A stretch of 64,000 nucleotides of DNA. It comes from Verrucomicrobiota bacterium. GTDB lineage: Bacteria > Verrucomicrobiota > Verrucomicrobiia > Opitutales > Opitutaceae. Below the pieces are notes generated by a model, which was not told the origin of the DNA, did not search any database, and was given only the letters and a program-made list of their open reading frames with translations. Each line of letters opens with the position of its first letter. Within the stretch, counting starts at the first letter, position 1. Where the stretch lies: NCBI GenBank assembly GCA_016871595.1, contig VHCY01000003.1, positions 1 through 64,000 on the forward strand, in the 5' to 3' direction. Of the stretch, positions 19,377-28,878 are shown piece by piece. The translations under genes were made by a program, and so were the position numbers.

Positions 19377-20144
19377 TCAGCCGCCGGCGAGCGTGAGGCG
19401 GGCCCCCGCGTCCGTGATCGCCGCGGCGACCGCGGGGGCGGGCGGCGTGTCGGTCACGATGTTGATCCGCGGGCCGAACGGAGTGGTCAGGCTCAGCGCC
19501 TTGCGGCCGAACTTCGAGGCGTCGAGGGCGAACACGGTCCGTTCCGCCGCCGCGATCATCCGCCGCTGGGTGCTGATCAGGAGCGCGTTGTGGTTCCAGA
19601 CGCCCCGCTCGGTGACCCCCGTGCCGCCGAGGATCGCGAGGTCCGCGTGCACCTGTTCCAGTGCCGCCTCGCAGGCGGGACCGACGAGCATTCCCTGCCG
19701 GGGGAGGATGCTGCCGCCCGTGACGATCGTCTCGCCGGCGCCGAACTCCCCGAACAGGGCGGCCACGGGCAGTGAGTTGGTGATCACCTGCACCTGTTTC
19801 TCCACCAGCAGGCGGGCCACGGCGAAGGTCGTCGAGCCGCCGTCGAGGATCACGGTGGTGCCGGGGGCGACCTGTCCCGCGATGACGCTGGCGATGCGGA
19901 ACTTGCGGTCCGCCTGGCGCTGGATGCGGGTGAGGAAGTCGTTCTCGCGCGCGAGCGCGTCCCCCTCGACGAGCGAGGCGCCCCCGTGATGGCGCCGCAC
20001 CACGCCGCGCTCCTCGAGGACGTCCAGGATGCGCCGCACCGTCGAAAGCGAGCCGCCGAAACGCTGGGCGAGCGAGTGCAGGTCCGCGTACTTGTGCTCG
20101 CGCAGGTGGCGTTCGATCAGGTCGGTGCGCTGCTTGTTGGTCAT
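19377..20144 (-). CDS. DeoR family transcriptional regulator
   Basis: RFGGSLSTVRRILDVLEERGVVRRHHGGASLV HTH; ILDGGSTTFAVARLL sugar-sensor domain. Confidence 0.88.
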   Translation of the reverse strand: MTNKQRTDLIERHLREHKYADLHSLAQRFGGSLSTVRRILDVLEERGVVRRHHGGASLVEGDALARENDFLTRIQRQADRKFRIASVIAGQVAPGTTVILDGGSTTFAVARLLVEKQVQVITNSLPVAALFGEFGAGETIVTGGSILPRQGMLVGPACEAALEQVHADLAILGGTGVTERGVWNHNALLISTQRRMIAAAERTVFALDASKFGRKALSLTTPFGPRINIVTDTPPAPAVAAAITDAGARLTLAGG

Positions 20145-21238
20145 TTTCCGGGGGAGGGGAGCAACCGGGCGAACAGGTCGAGGTAGGCCGCGACCTGGCG
20201 GGCGGGGGCGAAGTGTTCCCGCGCGAACGCCCGCGCCGCCCGGGCGCGTCCGGCGCGGACTTCCGGGCCGGCGCCAAGGCACTCGCGGAGCCGTTCCCGG
20301 AACGCCGCGTGATCGCCCCGGGGGATCATCCAGCCGGTCTCACCCGGGACAAAGCATTCGCTGATGCCCTGCGCCGCCGCGGCGACCACGGGCAGGCCGT
20401 GGGCCTGCGCCTCGATGAGGAAGTTTGAAAGCGCCTCGCTCCGGGAGGCGTGGACCGCGACGTCGGCGGCCGCGTACAGCGACGACGGGTCCGCGAGGAA
20501 GCCGGGGAAGCGCACGCGGCCGCCCAGCCCGGCCTCTTCCGCGCGGCGCCGGCAGGCAGCCAGTTCCGGACCCTCCCCGGCGAGCCACAGTTCCCAAGGC
20601 GGCGCGACCGGGAATTCCCGCGTGATCTCGATCAGTTCCCGCTGGTTCTTCTCGGGGCGGAACATCGCCACGCAGACCAGCACCCGGGCCCCGGGCGGTG
20701 TGCCGAGCCGCGCCCGCCATTCCGCGCGCCGCGCCGCGGTCTGCGCCGCATCCGCCTCCGGCGGGAAAACCAGCGAGTTGGGGATCACGGCGACCCGGTC
20801 CCGCGCGAGGCCGTGCCCCTGGACGAGGTGGTCGCGCGCCTCGCGGCTGTTCGCGACCACGTGCCGGCTGGCGCGCAGCGTGCGGCGGAACCAGGCGGGC
20901 AGCGGCTTGCCCGTGCGCATCGTCGCCACCACGGGCGCGAGCGGGGTCAGCCGCCAGCCGAGGCAATTCGCCATCCGCCCCATCAGCAGGATCAGATCCG
21001 GCCGCCGCGCGCGGACCTGCCGCCGCAGCCCCGGGGCGAACCAGTCGAGGCCCAGGTCCCGGGGCTGGAGCGAGGCGCGCGTCACCGCGGCCGAGACGGT
21101 CCCCGCGAGCGCGCCGCCGGGGCGGAAGGTCAGCAGCGTCACCACGTGACCCGCCGCGGCGAAGGCGTTGGCGAGCAGGATGGACTGCCGCTCCGTGCCG
21201 CCGCTGCGCAGGCGATCCTGGAGGATGAGCAGCCGCAT
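20141..21238 (-). CDS. Glycosyltransferase family 4 (GT-B)
   Basis: RSGGTERQSILLANAFAAAGH; EKNQRELIEIT; SRSEALSNFLIEAQAHGLPVVAAAAQGISE. Confidence 0.88.
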   Translation of the reverse strand: MRLLILQDRLRSGGTERQSILLANAFAAAGHVVTLLTFRPGGALAGTVSAAVTRASLQPRDLGLDWFAPGLRRQVRARRPDLILLMGRMANCLGWRLTPLAPVVATMRTGKPLPAWFRRTLRASRHVVANSREARDHLVQGHGLARDRVAVIPNSLVFPPEADAAQTAARRAEWRARLGTPPGARVLVCVAMFRPEKNQRELIEITREFPVAPPWELWLAGEGPELAACRRRAEEAGLGGRVRFPGFLADPSSLYAAADVAVHASRSEALSNFLIEAQAHGLPVVAAAAQGISECFVPGETGWMIPRGDHAAFRERLRECLGAGPEVRAGRARAARAFAREHFAPARQVAAYLDLFARLLPSPGK

Positions 21239-21366
21239 CAGCCGGACGATGGGGGAGGGGTTGACATTCGGGCGCAGTTTGGGCCGCGCGCCGGCGTGAG
21301 GCAACCGCGGCGTCACGCGGCGGAGAATGCGTTTGACGGTTCCTGGGGCCACCGTGACCGTGCGGG

Positions 21367-22773
21367 ATGGCTGAAAGCGTGGACTACGATGTCATCGTCA
21401 TCGGCGGCGGACCGGCGGGCTACGCCGGCGCGATCCGGGCCGGGCAGCTGGGCAAGAAGGTCGCTTGCATCGAGCAGGAGCGGGCCGGCGGCACCTGCCT
21501 CAACTGGGGCTGCATCCCGACGAAGGCGCTGCTGAAGAGCGCCGAGCTCTACCGCACGCTGCGGAAGGCGGACGCCTTCGGGCTGCTCGTGGGCGAGGTC
21601 GGATTCGACTTCGCCAAGGTGATGGAGCGCTCCCGCGGGGTAGCCGGCCAGATGGCCAAGGGCATCGAGTTCCTCTTCCGCAAGAACAAGGTCGATTACC
21701 TGGTCGGCCGGGCCCAGGTTGCCGCCCCGGGAATGGTCGAGGTCATCGAGGGCGAGCACAAGGGCCGCTTCCTGCGCGCCCGCCAGATCCTCCTCGCCAC
21801 CGGCTGCAAGCCGCGCCGGCTGCCCGACGTGCCCGTCGACGGCGAGCGCGTGATGACCTCGCGGGAGGCGCTGGTGCCGCGCGCGCGTCCGCCGGCCTCG
21901 CTGGTGATCATTGGCGCCGGGGCGATCGGCGTGGAGTTCGCCTATTTTTACAGCGCCTTCGGCACCAAGGTCACGCTGGTCGAACTGCTGCCGCAGCTCG
22001 TGCCGGTCGAGGACGAGGAGGTCGGCCGCGGCCTGCAGCGCGCTTTTGAGAAGTCCGGCATCACGGTGCGCGTCGGCACCAAGGTCGAGGGCATCGTCGT
22101 CGGGCCGGACCGGGTGACGATGAAGCTGGTCCCGGCCGCGGGCGGGGCGGCGGCGACCCTTGAGGCCGAGAGCCTGCTGGTCGCCGTGGGCGTCGTCCCG
22201 AACCTCGATGGCGCCGTCTCCGCCAAGGTGCGGATCGAGCTCGACCGGGGCTACGTGAAGGTCGACGAACGCTACGAGACCAACGTGAAGGGCATTTACG
22301 CCGCGGGGGACATCATCGGCCCGCCCTGGCTCGCGCACGTGGCCACCTTCGAGGCGATCCAGGCCGTCAACGCGATGTTCGGTCACGCGCATCAGGGGCG
22401 GGTCAAGGTCTTCCCCGGCTGCACGTACTGCCAGCCCCAGATCGCGAGCACGGGCCTCACCGAGAAGGCCTGCCGCGAGAAGGGGCTCGCCTACAAGGTG
22501 GGCAAGTTCCCGTTCGCCGCCTCGGGCAAGGCCGTGGCGGCGGGTGACGCCGAGGGCTTCGTGAAGGTCATCACCGATGCCGCCACCGGAGAGATCCTCG
22601 GCGCGCACATCCTCGGCCATGAGGCGCCGGAACTCATCGCCGAGTACGTGCTGGCGATGAACCTCGAGGGCACCGTCGAGGAGATCCACCACTCCATCCA
22701 TGCCCACCCCACGCTGAGCGAGGCGCTCGCGGAGGCCGCCGCCGCCACCAGCGGCGAGGCGATCCACATCTGA
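21367..22773 (+). CDS. lpdA: Dihydrolipoyl dehydrogenase
   Basis: GGGPAGYAGAIRAGQLG; GGTCLNWGCIPTKALL; HAHPTLSEALAEAA. Confidence 0.95.
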   Translation: MAESVDYDVIVIGGGPAGYAGAIRAGQLGKKVACIEQERAGGTCLNWGCIPTKALLKSAELYRTLRKADAFGLLVGEVGFDFAKVMERSRGVAGQMAKGIEFLFRKNKVDYLVGRAQVAAPGMVEVIEGEHKGRFLRARQILLATGCKPRRLPDVPVDGERVMTSREALVPRARPPASLVIIGAGAIGVEFAYFYSAFGTKVTLVELLPQLVPVEDEEVGRGLQRAFEKSGITVRVGTKVEGIVVGPDRVTMKLVPAAGGAAATLEAESLLVAVGVVPNLDGAVSAKVRIELDRGYVKVDERYETNVKGIYAAGDIIGPPWLAHVATFEAIQAVNAMFGHAHQGRVKVFPGCTYCQPQIASTGLTEKACREKGLAYKVGKFPFAASGKAVAAGDAEGFVKVITDAATGEILGAHILGHEAPELIAEYVLAMNLEGTVEEIHHSIHAHPTLSEALAEAAAATSGEAIHI

Positions 22774-22845
22774 GGTCCTCGACCAAGCTCGGACCGGGGT
22801 CCTCGACCAAGCCTAGATCGGGGTTCCCGGCCAACCTCGGGCGGG
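22774..22845. repeat. Degenerate 24-nt tandem repeat (about 3 units)
   Basis: GGTCCTCGACCAAGCTCGGACCGG / GGTCCTCGACCAAGCCTAGATCGG / GGTTCCCGGCCAACCTCGGGCGGG, starting right after lpdA stop. Confidence 0.75.
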
Positions 22846-22890
22846 GGCTTCGGCTGGGCTTGGATGCCCAGGCCGGCGGCGCCCGAGCGA

Positions 22891-23994
22891 TCAGTTGTTG
22901 AAGCGGAACAGGGCGACGTCGCCGTCCTGGAACACGTACTCCTTGCCCTCCAGGCGGTACTTTCCGGCCTCGCGCGCGGCCGCGACGCTGCCGAGGCTCA
23001 CGAGGTCCTGGTAAGAGACCACCTCGGCCTTGATGAAGCCCTGCTCGAAATCGGTGTGGATCACGCCCGCCGCCTGCGGGGCCTTCCAGCCCTTTTTGAT
23101 GGTCCACGCCCGCACTTCCTTCTCGCCGGCGGTGAAATAGGTCTGCAGCCCCAGCAGTTGGTAGCTCGCGCGGATCAGCGCGGAGACCCCTGAGTCCGCC
23201 ACCCCGAGGTCGCGCAGGAAGGCGCGGGCCTCCTCCGGCTCAAGGTCGATCAGCTCCGACTCGATCTTCGCGCTGATCGGCACGTAAGCGGCATCGTGAT
23301 GGGTGCGCACGAATTCCGCGACCTGCTGGACAAACGGGTTGCGCTCGGCGTCCGCGAGGTCGCCCTCCGCGACATTGCACGCGAAAAGCACGGGCTTGGC
23401 CGTCAGCAGCTGGAACAGCTTTAGCTGCGCCTTCTCGTCCTCGGTCGCCGGCAGCAGGTTCGCGGTCCGACCGGCATTGAGGTGCGGCTCAAGCCGCTGC
23501 AGCAGAGCCAGCTCAGCCTGCGCCTCCTTGTCCCCCGACTTGGCCTTCTTCTGCGTCTTCTCGATCCGCTTGGTGACCGCGTCGAGGTCCGCGAGGACCA
23601 GCTCGGTGGTGATGACCTCGATGTCCCGCACTGGCTGGATCCCGCCCATGGTGTGGACGATGTCCGGGTCCTCGAAGCAGCGGACGACCTGCACGATGGC
23701 GTCGACCTCGCGGATGTTCGCGAGGAATTGGTTGCCGAGGCCTTCCCCCTTGCTCGCGCCGGCGACGAGGCCGGCAATGTCGACGAACTCGATCGCAGCG
23801 GGGACGACCACGTTGGTGCGGGCGATCTTCCGGAGCGCGTACGCGCGTTCGTCGGGCACCACCACGACCCCGACGTTGGGGCTGATGGTGCAGAAGGGGT
23901 AATTGGCGGCCTCGGCCTTCCGCGAGCGGGTGAGCGCGTTAAACAGCGTGGATTTGCCGACGTTGGGCAGGCCGACGATGCCAGCTTTGAGCAT
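22891..23994 (-). CDS. ychF: Redox-regulated ATPase/GTPase YchF
   Basis: AGIVGLPNVGKSTLFNALT; FVDIAGLVAGASKGEGLGNQFL; HTDFEQGFIKAEVV C-terminal TGS. Confidence 0.96.
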   Translation of the reverse strand: MLKAGIVGLPNVGKSTLFNALTRSRKAEAANYPFCTISPNVGVVVVPDERAYALRKIARTNVVVPAAIEFVDIAGLVAGASKGEGLGNQFLANIREVDAIVQVVRCFEDPDIVHTMGGIQPVRDIEVITTELVLADLDAVTKRIEKTQKKAKSGDKEAQAELALLQRLEPHLNAGRTANLLPATEDEKAQLKLFQLLTAKPVLFACNVAEGDLADAERNPFVQQVAEFVRTHHDAAYVPISAKIESELIDLEPEEARAFLRDLGVADSGVSALIRASYQLLGLQTYFTAGEKEVRAWTIKKGWKAPQAAGVIHTDFEQGFIKAEVVSYQDLVSLGSVAAAREAGKYRLEGKEYVFQDGDVALFRFNN

Positions 23995-24098
23995 AGGGGG
24001 GTCGAGGGAGGGCTTGGAAGCGGGGCTTGACAAGCCGATTGTGGACCGGTGATCTGGCCGGCTTTTCCACGTCAGAACCGCTCCGCAATCTCCCAGAC

Positions 24099-24359
24099 AT
24101 GGCCCTTAAAATCCGTCTCACCAAGGTCGGCTCCGTCCACCAGCCGCTGTATCGTGTGGTCGTCGCCGAAGCCCGCTCCCGCCGTGATGGCGCCGCGGTC
24201 GAGAACCTGGGTACCTACACGCCCAAGGCCAAGGGCTCCCCGGTCAACCTCAACCTCGAGCGCGTCGACTACTGGCTGAGCAAGGGCGCTACGCCGACCG
24301 ACACGATGCACGCGATGATCAAGAAGGTCCGCCGCGCCTCCGCGGTCGCGACGAGCTGA
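24099..24359 (+). CDS. rpsP: 30S ribosomal protein S16
   Basis: MALKIRLTKVGSVHQPLYRVVVAEARSRRDG. Confidence 0.96.
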   Translation: MALKIRLTKVGSVHQPLYRVVVAEARSRRDGAAVENLGTYTPKAKGSPVNLNLERVDYWLSKGATPTDTMHAMIKKVRRASAVATS

Positions 24360-24429
24360 TCCCGCTTCCCCAATCTGGATTCTCCGCCCGGGCCCCGCGC
24401 TCGGGCGGCTTCGTTTCCGGCCCCTGCCG

Positions 24430-25104
24430 ATGCCGCTCCTGGTCGATGTCATCACCTTGTTCCCGCGGATGCTGGACGGGTTCCTCGCCGAGAGCATCCT
24501 CGGCAAGGGCATCGCGGCGGGCAGCCTCGCGGTGCGGGTCCACGACCTGCGGACTTGGACCACGGACCGGCACCGGACGGCGGACGACCGTCCCTTCGGG
24601 GGCGGCGCCGGGATGGTGCTGAAACCCGAGCCGGTCTTCGCCGCGATCGAGCAGCTGCAGACCCCGGGCTGCCGCCGGATCTACCTGACCCCGGACGGCC
24701 GGCCTTTCTCGGCCGCGCTCGCGCAGGAGCTCTCCCGTGAGTCCCACCTGATTTTCCTCAGTGGTCATTACGAGGGGATCGACCAGCGCATCCGCGACCG
24801 GGTCATCGACCAGGAGATCTCCATCGGCGATTACGTGCTCACCAACGGCACCCTCGCCGCCGCGGTCGTCATCGACGCGCTCGCGCGTTTCATCCCGGGC
24901 GTGCTCGGACAGGAAAAGTCATTGACGCACGAATCCTTCAGCCGCAGCTTGCTCGACTTTCCTCAATACACGCGTCCCGCCGAGTTCCGGGGCATGTCCG
25001 TTCCCGAGATCCTCCTCTCCGGAAACCATGTCGAGATTGAACGGTGGCGGAACGCGCGTCAGGTGGAAAAAACCCGCCAAGTCCGTCCCGATTTGCTCAA
25101 ATAA
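24430..25104 (+). CDS. trmD: tRNA (guanosine(37)-N1)-methyltransferase
   Basis: DVITLFPRMLDGFLAESILGKGI; DDRPFGGGAGMVLKPEP; GHYEGIDQRIRD. Confidence 0.96.
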   Translation: MPLLVDVITLFPRMLDGFLAESILGKGIAAGSLAVRVHDLRTWTTDRHRTADDRPFGGGAGMVLKPEPVFAAIEQLQTPGCRRIYLTPDGRPFSAALAQELSRESHLIFLSGHYEGIDQRIRDRVIDQEISIGDYVLTNGTLAAAVVIDALARFIPGVLGQEKSLTHESFSRSLLDFPQYTRPAEFRGMSVPEILLSGNHVEIERWRNARQVEKTRQVRPDLLK

Positions 25105-25113
25105 CCAACCGTT

Positions 25114-25539
25114 ATGAACCCGATCATCCAGGAAATCACCGCCCATCAGGTGAAGAAAGACGTCACGCCCTTCAAAGTCGGCGACGGCGTGCGCGTCCAC
25201 ACCAAGGTCCGTGAGGGCGACAAGGAGCGGGTCCAGATCTACGCCGGCATCGTGATCGCGCGGAAGGGTCACGGGATTCACGAGACCTTCACGGTGCGCC
25301 GCCTCAGCTACGGCGAGGGCGTCGAGCGCGTGTTCCCGGTGAACTCGCCGAACATCGAGAAGATCGAGGTGGAGCGCGAGTCCGAGGCGATGCGCGCGCG
25401 CCTGTATTACCTGCGCGGCCGGACCGGCAAGGCCGCCGTCGCGATCAAGGAGAAGGACCGCGCCGCCGAGATCCACGCCCAGCACGAGGCGGAGAAGGCG
25501 GCCAAGACCGCCGCGGCCGCACCCAAGGCAGGAGCCTGA
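25114..25539 (+). CDS. rplS: 50S ribosomal protein L19
   Basis: [51 protein letters not shown]. Confidence 0.95.
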   Translation: MNPIIQEITAHQVKKDVTPFKVGDGVRVHTKVREGDKERVQIYAGIVIARKGHGIHETFTVRRLSYGEGVERVFPVNSPNIEKIEVERESEAMRARLYYLRGRTGKAAVAIKEKDRAAEIHAQHEAEKAAKTAAAAPKAGA

Positions 25540-25577
25540 TCCCCCTCCGCCGGGTGGCCTGTCCCGGCCGCTGACGA

Positions 25578-25606
25578 AACCGTCGCCCTCCGGCGACGGT
25601 TTTTTT
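25578..25606 (+). terminator. Intrinsic terminator after rplS
   Basis: Perfect 10-bp stem AACCGTCGCC/GGCGACGGTT followed by T tract. Confidence 0.88.
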
Positions 25607-25676
25607 GCGCCCCCGCGGCCCAACTTCAGGCTTCCCCGGGCTGAGCACGGACTGTAGCCCTTGCGGGTTTCTCCTT

Positions 25677-27671
25677 ATGACGCTCCAGACCCTCCTCCTC
25701 GGCAAAGCCGCCAATCAGGCCCGCGGGCTCGCGATCGACGCCGTGCACGCCTGTTCCTCCGGGCACCTGGGGCTGCCGCTGGGCGCGGCCGAGATCGGGG
25801 CCGTCCTTTTCGGACACGCGCTCGTGCACAACCCGGAGCGCCCGCGCTGGATCAACCGCGACCGGTTCGTCCTCTCGGCCGGCCACGGGTCGATGTTCCT
25901 CTATTCCTGGCTGCACCTGAGCGGCTACGACGTGCCCCTTGAGCAGGTGCGGAATTTCCGCGTCCTGCACAGCACGACCCCGGGGCACCCGGAGTTCCGC
26001 GAGACGCCCGGCGTCGAGTGCACCACGGGCCCCCTCGGGCAGGGCATTGGCAACGCCGTCGGGATGGCGCTCGCCGGACAGATGGCCGCCGCACGCCTCA
26101 ACACCCCGGAGCACCCGATCCTCGACTACCGCGTGGTCTGCCTTGCCGGCGACGGCTGCATGCAGGAGGGCGTCGCGATGGAGGCCGTGGCCTTCGCGGG
26201 GCACCAGCGCCTCGACAACCTGATCCTCATCTATGACGCCAACGCGGTCACGCTCGACGCGATGGCCGACAAGACCCAGAGCGAGGACACGGCGCTCCGC
26301 TTCAAGGCCCTGGGTTGGGAGGTGCAGGCGGTCGATGGCCACGCGATGGCCGATTTCCTCCGCGTCTTCAACCGGGCCCGCAAGGCGCGTTCCGGCCGCC
26401 CCCAGCTGATCATCGCGCGGACCGAGATTGGCCGCGGCATCCCGGAGGTCGCCGGCACGGCGAAGGGTCACGGCGAGGGTGGGGCGAAGTTCGCCGCCGC
26501 GGCGCGCGCCGGCCTCGGCCTGCCGGCGGAGGAGCACTTCCACGTCAGCGAGGACGTCCGGGCCTATTTTCAGGGGCACCGCGAGCGCCTGATCCGCGCG
26601 TGCAACAAGTGGTACCGGCAGTTCAAGGCCTGGCGCGAGGCCAACCCGGACCGGGCCGCGCTGCTCGACGGGGCCGCGCCCGAGAAGGCTCTTTCCGCGG
26701 AGGAACTCCTGGCGGCGGTGCCCGCGTTCGCCGCCGACGCTAAGCTGGCGACCCGGGCCGCTGGACGCGACGTGCTCCAGCCGTTGGCGGCGCGGCTGCC
26801 GCTGCTGATCGGCGGCAGCGCCGACCTTTACGGCTCCACGCTGAACTACATCGCGGCCTCCGGCGACTGCGAGCCGGGCAACCGCGGGGGGCGCAACGTG
26901 CGCTTCGGCATCCGCGAGCACGCGATGGCGGCGATCGCCAACGGCATCGCCTACGACGGGCTGTTCCGTCCCAGCATCGCCACCTTCCTGGTGTTCGCCG
27001 ACTACGCCCGGCCCGCGATGCGGCTGGCGGCGCTCGCCCGGCTGCCGGTGGTCTACATCTACACCCACGACTCGATCGGAGTGGGGGAGGATGGGCCGAC
27101 CCATCAGCCCGTGGAAACGATCGCCGGCCTTCGGGTCATCCCGGGGCTCGACCTGATCCGCCCCGCCGATCCCGAGGAGACGGCTGGCGCCTATGCGGCC
27201 GCGCTTTCCCGGGTCGACGGCCCCACGGTGCTGGCGTTGACGCGCCAAGTGCTGCCGACGCTCGCGGCGATCCCCGCCGAGACCCGGCGCCAGGGGGCGC
27301 TGCGGGGCGCCTACGTGGCCGTCCGCGAGCAGGCGCCCCTCGAATGCATCCTTCTCGCGACCGGCAGCGAGGTGCAGCTGGCCCTTGAGGCCGCGCGGCT
27401 CCTGGGACCGGGCACCCGCGTGGTCTCGATGCCTAGCACCCAGCGTTTCGACCGCCAGCCGGCGGACTACCGGGAGTCGGTGCTTCCCTCGGCCTGCCGC
27501 CGGCGGGTGGCGGTCGAGGCCGGCGTCACGGGCGGCTGGCACCGTTACGTCGGGCTCGACGGCCGCGTGGTGGGCATCGACCGGTTCGGCCTGAGCGCCC
27601 CCGCGCCCGTGGCCTTCCGCGAGCTCGGCCTGACCGTTGACGCGGTGGTCGCCGCCGCCCGCGCGGGCTGA
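25677..27671 (+). CDS. tkt: Transketolase
   Basis: [72 protein letters not shown]. Confidence 0.95.
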   Translation: MTLQTLLLGKAANQARGLAIDAVHACSSGHLGLPLGAAEIGAVLFGHALVHNPERPRWINRDRFVLSAGHGSMFLYSWLHLSGYDVPLEQVRNFRVLHSTTPGHPEFRETPGVECTTGPLGQGIGNAVGMALAGQMAAARLNTPEHPILDYRVVCLAGDGCMQEGVAMEAVAFAGHQRLDNLILIYDANAVTLDAMADKTQSEDTALRFKALGWEVQAVDGHAMADFLRVFNRARKARSGRPQLIIARTEIGRGIPEVAGTAKGHGEGGAKFAAAARAGLGLPAEEHFHVSEDVRAYFQGHRERLIRACNKWYRQFKAWREANPDRAALLDGAAPEKALSAEELLAAVPAFAADAKLATRAAGRDVLQPLAARLPLLIGGSADLYGSTLNYIAASGDCEPGNRGGRNVRFGIREHAMAAIANGIAYDGLFRPSIATFLVFADYARPAMRLAALARLPVVYIYTHDSIGVGEDGPTHQPVETIAGLRVIPGLDLIRPADPEETAGAYAAALSRVDGPTVLALTRQVLPTLAAIPAETRRQGALRGAYVAVREQAPLECILLATGSEVQLALEAARLLGPGTRVVSMPSTQRFDRQPADYRESVLPSACRRRVAVEAGVTGGWHRYVGLDGRVVGIDRFGLSAPAPVAFRELGLTVDAVVAAARAG

Positions 27672-27737
27672 GCCCGCCGCGTCCACGAATGCGGGTTGCA
27701 CCCGGGCTTGCCCCGGGCAGCTTCCCTACCTTCTCCC

Positions 27738-28859
27738 ATGCTGAAGAAGTTTCTCCTCCTGCTCACGGCGTTCGTGGGCGTTACGCTCGCGCTCGGCGCG
27801 GCCAAGGCGAGCCAGATCAAGAAACTCGCCGCGGCCCCGCGCACGATGCCGCCGGCGGGGGTTTCCGCGGCCCTCGCCCGCGCCGAGGAGTGGCGCTCGA
27901 CCCTGCACGCGATCGGCACGCTCGCCCCGGTGGCCGGGATGACGGTGGCCGCAGACGCGGATGGCATCGTGGTGCGGGTGGCCGCCGAGAACGGGGCGGC
28001 GGTGCGCGCCGGGGACCTGCTGGTCGAGCTCGACAGCTCGGTCGAGGTGGCGCAGCGGGAGGCGGCGCGGGCCCGGGCGGAACTGGCACGGGTCAACACC
28101 ACGCGTCAGGAGGAGCTTTGGCAGCGCAAGGCGATCGCGAAGGTCGAGTACGACACTGCGGTCGCGGCCCGCAAGCAGGCCGAGGCGGACGTCGCGGCGC
28201 TCGACGCCGTGATCGCGAAGAAGCAGGTGCGGGCGCCCTTCGCGGGACGCGCCGGCCTCCGGTTGGTCAACCCCGGGCAGTATGTGGGCCGGGGGGCGCC
28301 CCTGCTCCCGCTGCAGCAACTGGACCCGATGTACGTGAACTTCAGCATCCCGCAGCGGCACCTGCCCGACCTCGTGCTCGGCCGCCGGGTCGCGCTCCGG
28401 GTGGACGCCTTTCCCGACGCGGCCCACGCGGGTGAGATCACGGCGATCAACGCCACCGTGGACGCGTCCACGCGCAACATCACCGTGCAGGCCACCGTGG
28501 CCAATCCGGGCGAGAAGCTGCGGGCGGGGATGTTCGTGCGGGTCGAGGTCGAGCTGCCCGAGGCGATGCCGGTGATCGTTGTGCCGGCCACGGCCGTGGC
28601 CTACGCGCCCTACGGCAATTCGGTCTTCATCGTGGAGAAGATGAAGGGGCCGGACGGCCAGGAGTACCTCGGCGTGCGCCAGCAGTTCATCGAGGTGGCC
28701 GTCCATCGCGGCGACCTCGTGGCCGTCAAGGGCGGCGTGAAGGCGGGCGAGCAGGTGGTGACCGCGGGGGTCTTCAAGCTCCGCAACGGGGCCCCGGTGC
28801 AGGTCAACAACGCGAACCAGCCGCCGGCGAGCGCGAACCCGCGTCCGGCCAACTCCTGA
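27738..28859 (+). CDS. RND efflux periplasmic adaptor (MFP)
   Basis: Signal peptide; GIVVRVAAENGAAVRAGDLLVELD; VRAPFAGRAGLRLVNPGQYVGRG. Confidence 0.92.
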   Translation: MLKKFLLLLTAFVGVTLALGAAKASQIKKLAAAPRTMPPAGVSAALARAEEWRSTLHAIGTLAPVAGMTVAADADGIVVRVAAENGAAVRAGDLLVELDSSVEVAQREAARARAELARVNTTRQEELWQRKAIAKVEYDTAVAARKQAEADVAALDAVIAKKQVRAPFAGRAGLRLVNPGQYVGRGAPLLPLQQLDPMYVNFSIPQRHLPDLVLGRRVALRVDAFPDAAHAGEITAINATVDASTRNITVQATVANPGEKLRAGMFVRVEVELPEAMPVIVVPATAVAYAPYGNSVFIVEKMKGPDGQEYLGVRQQFIEVAVHRGDLVAVKGGVKAGEQVVTAGVFKLRNGAPVQVNNANQPPASANPRPANS

Positions 28860-28878
28860 GGCCCGCGCCCGCCCGCCG

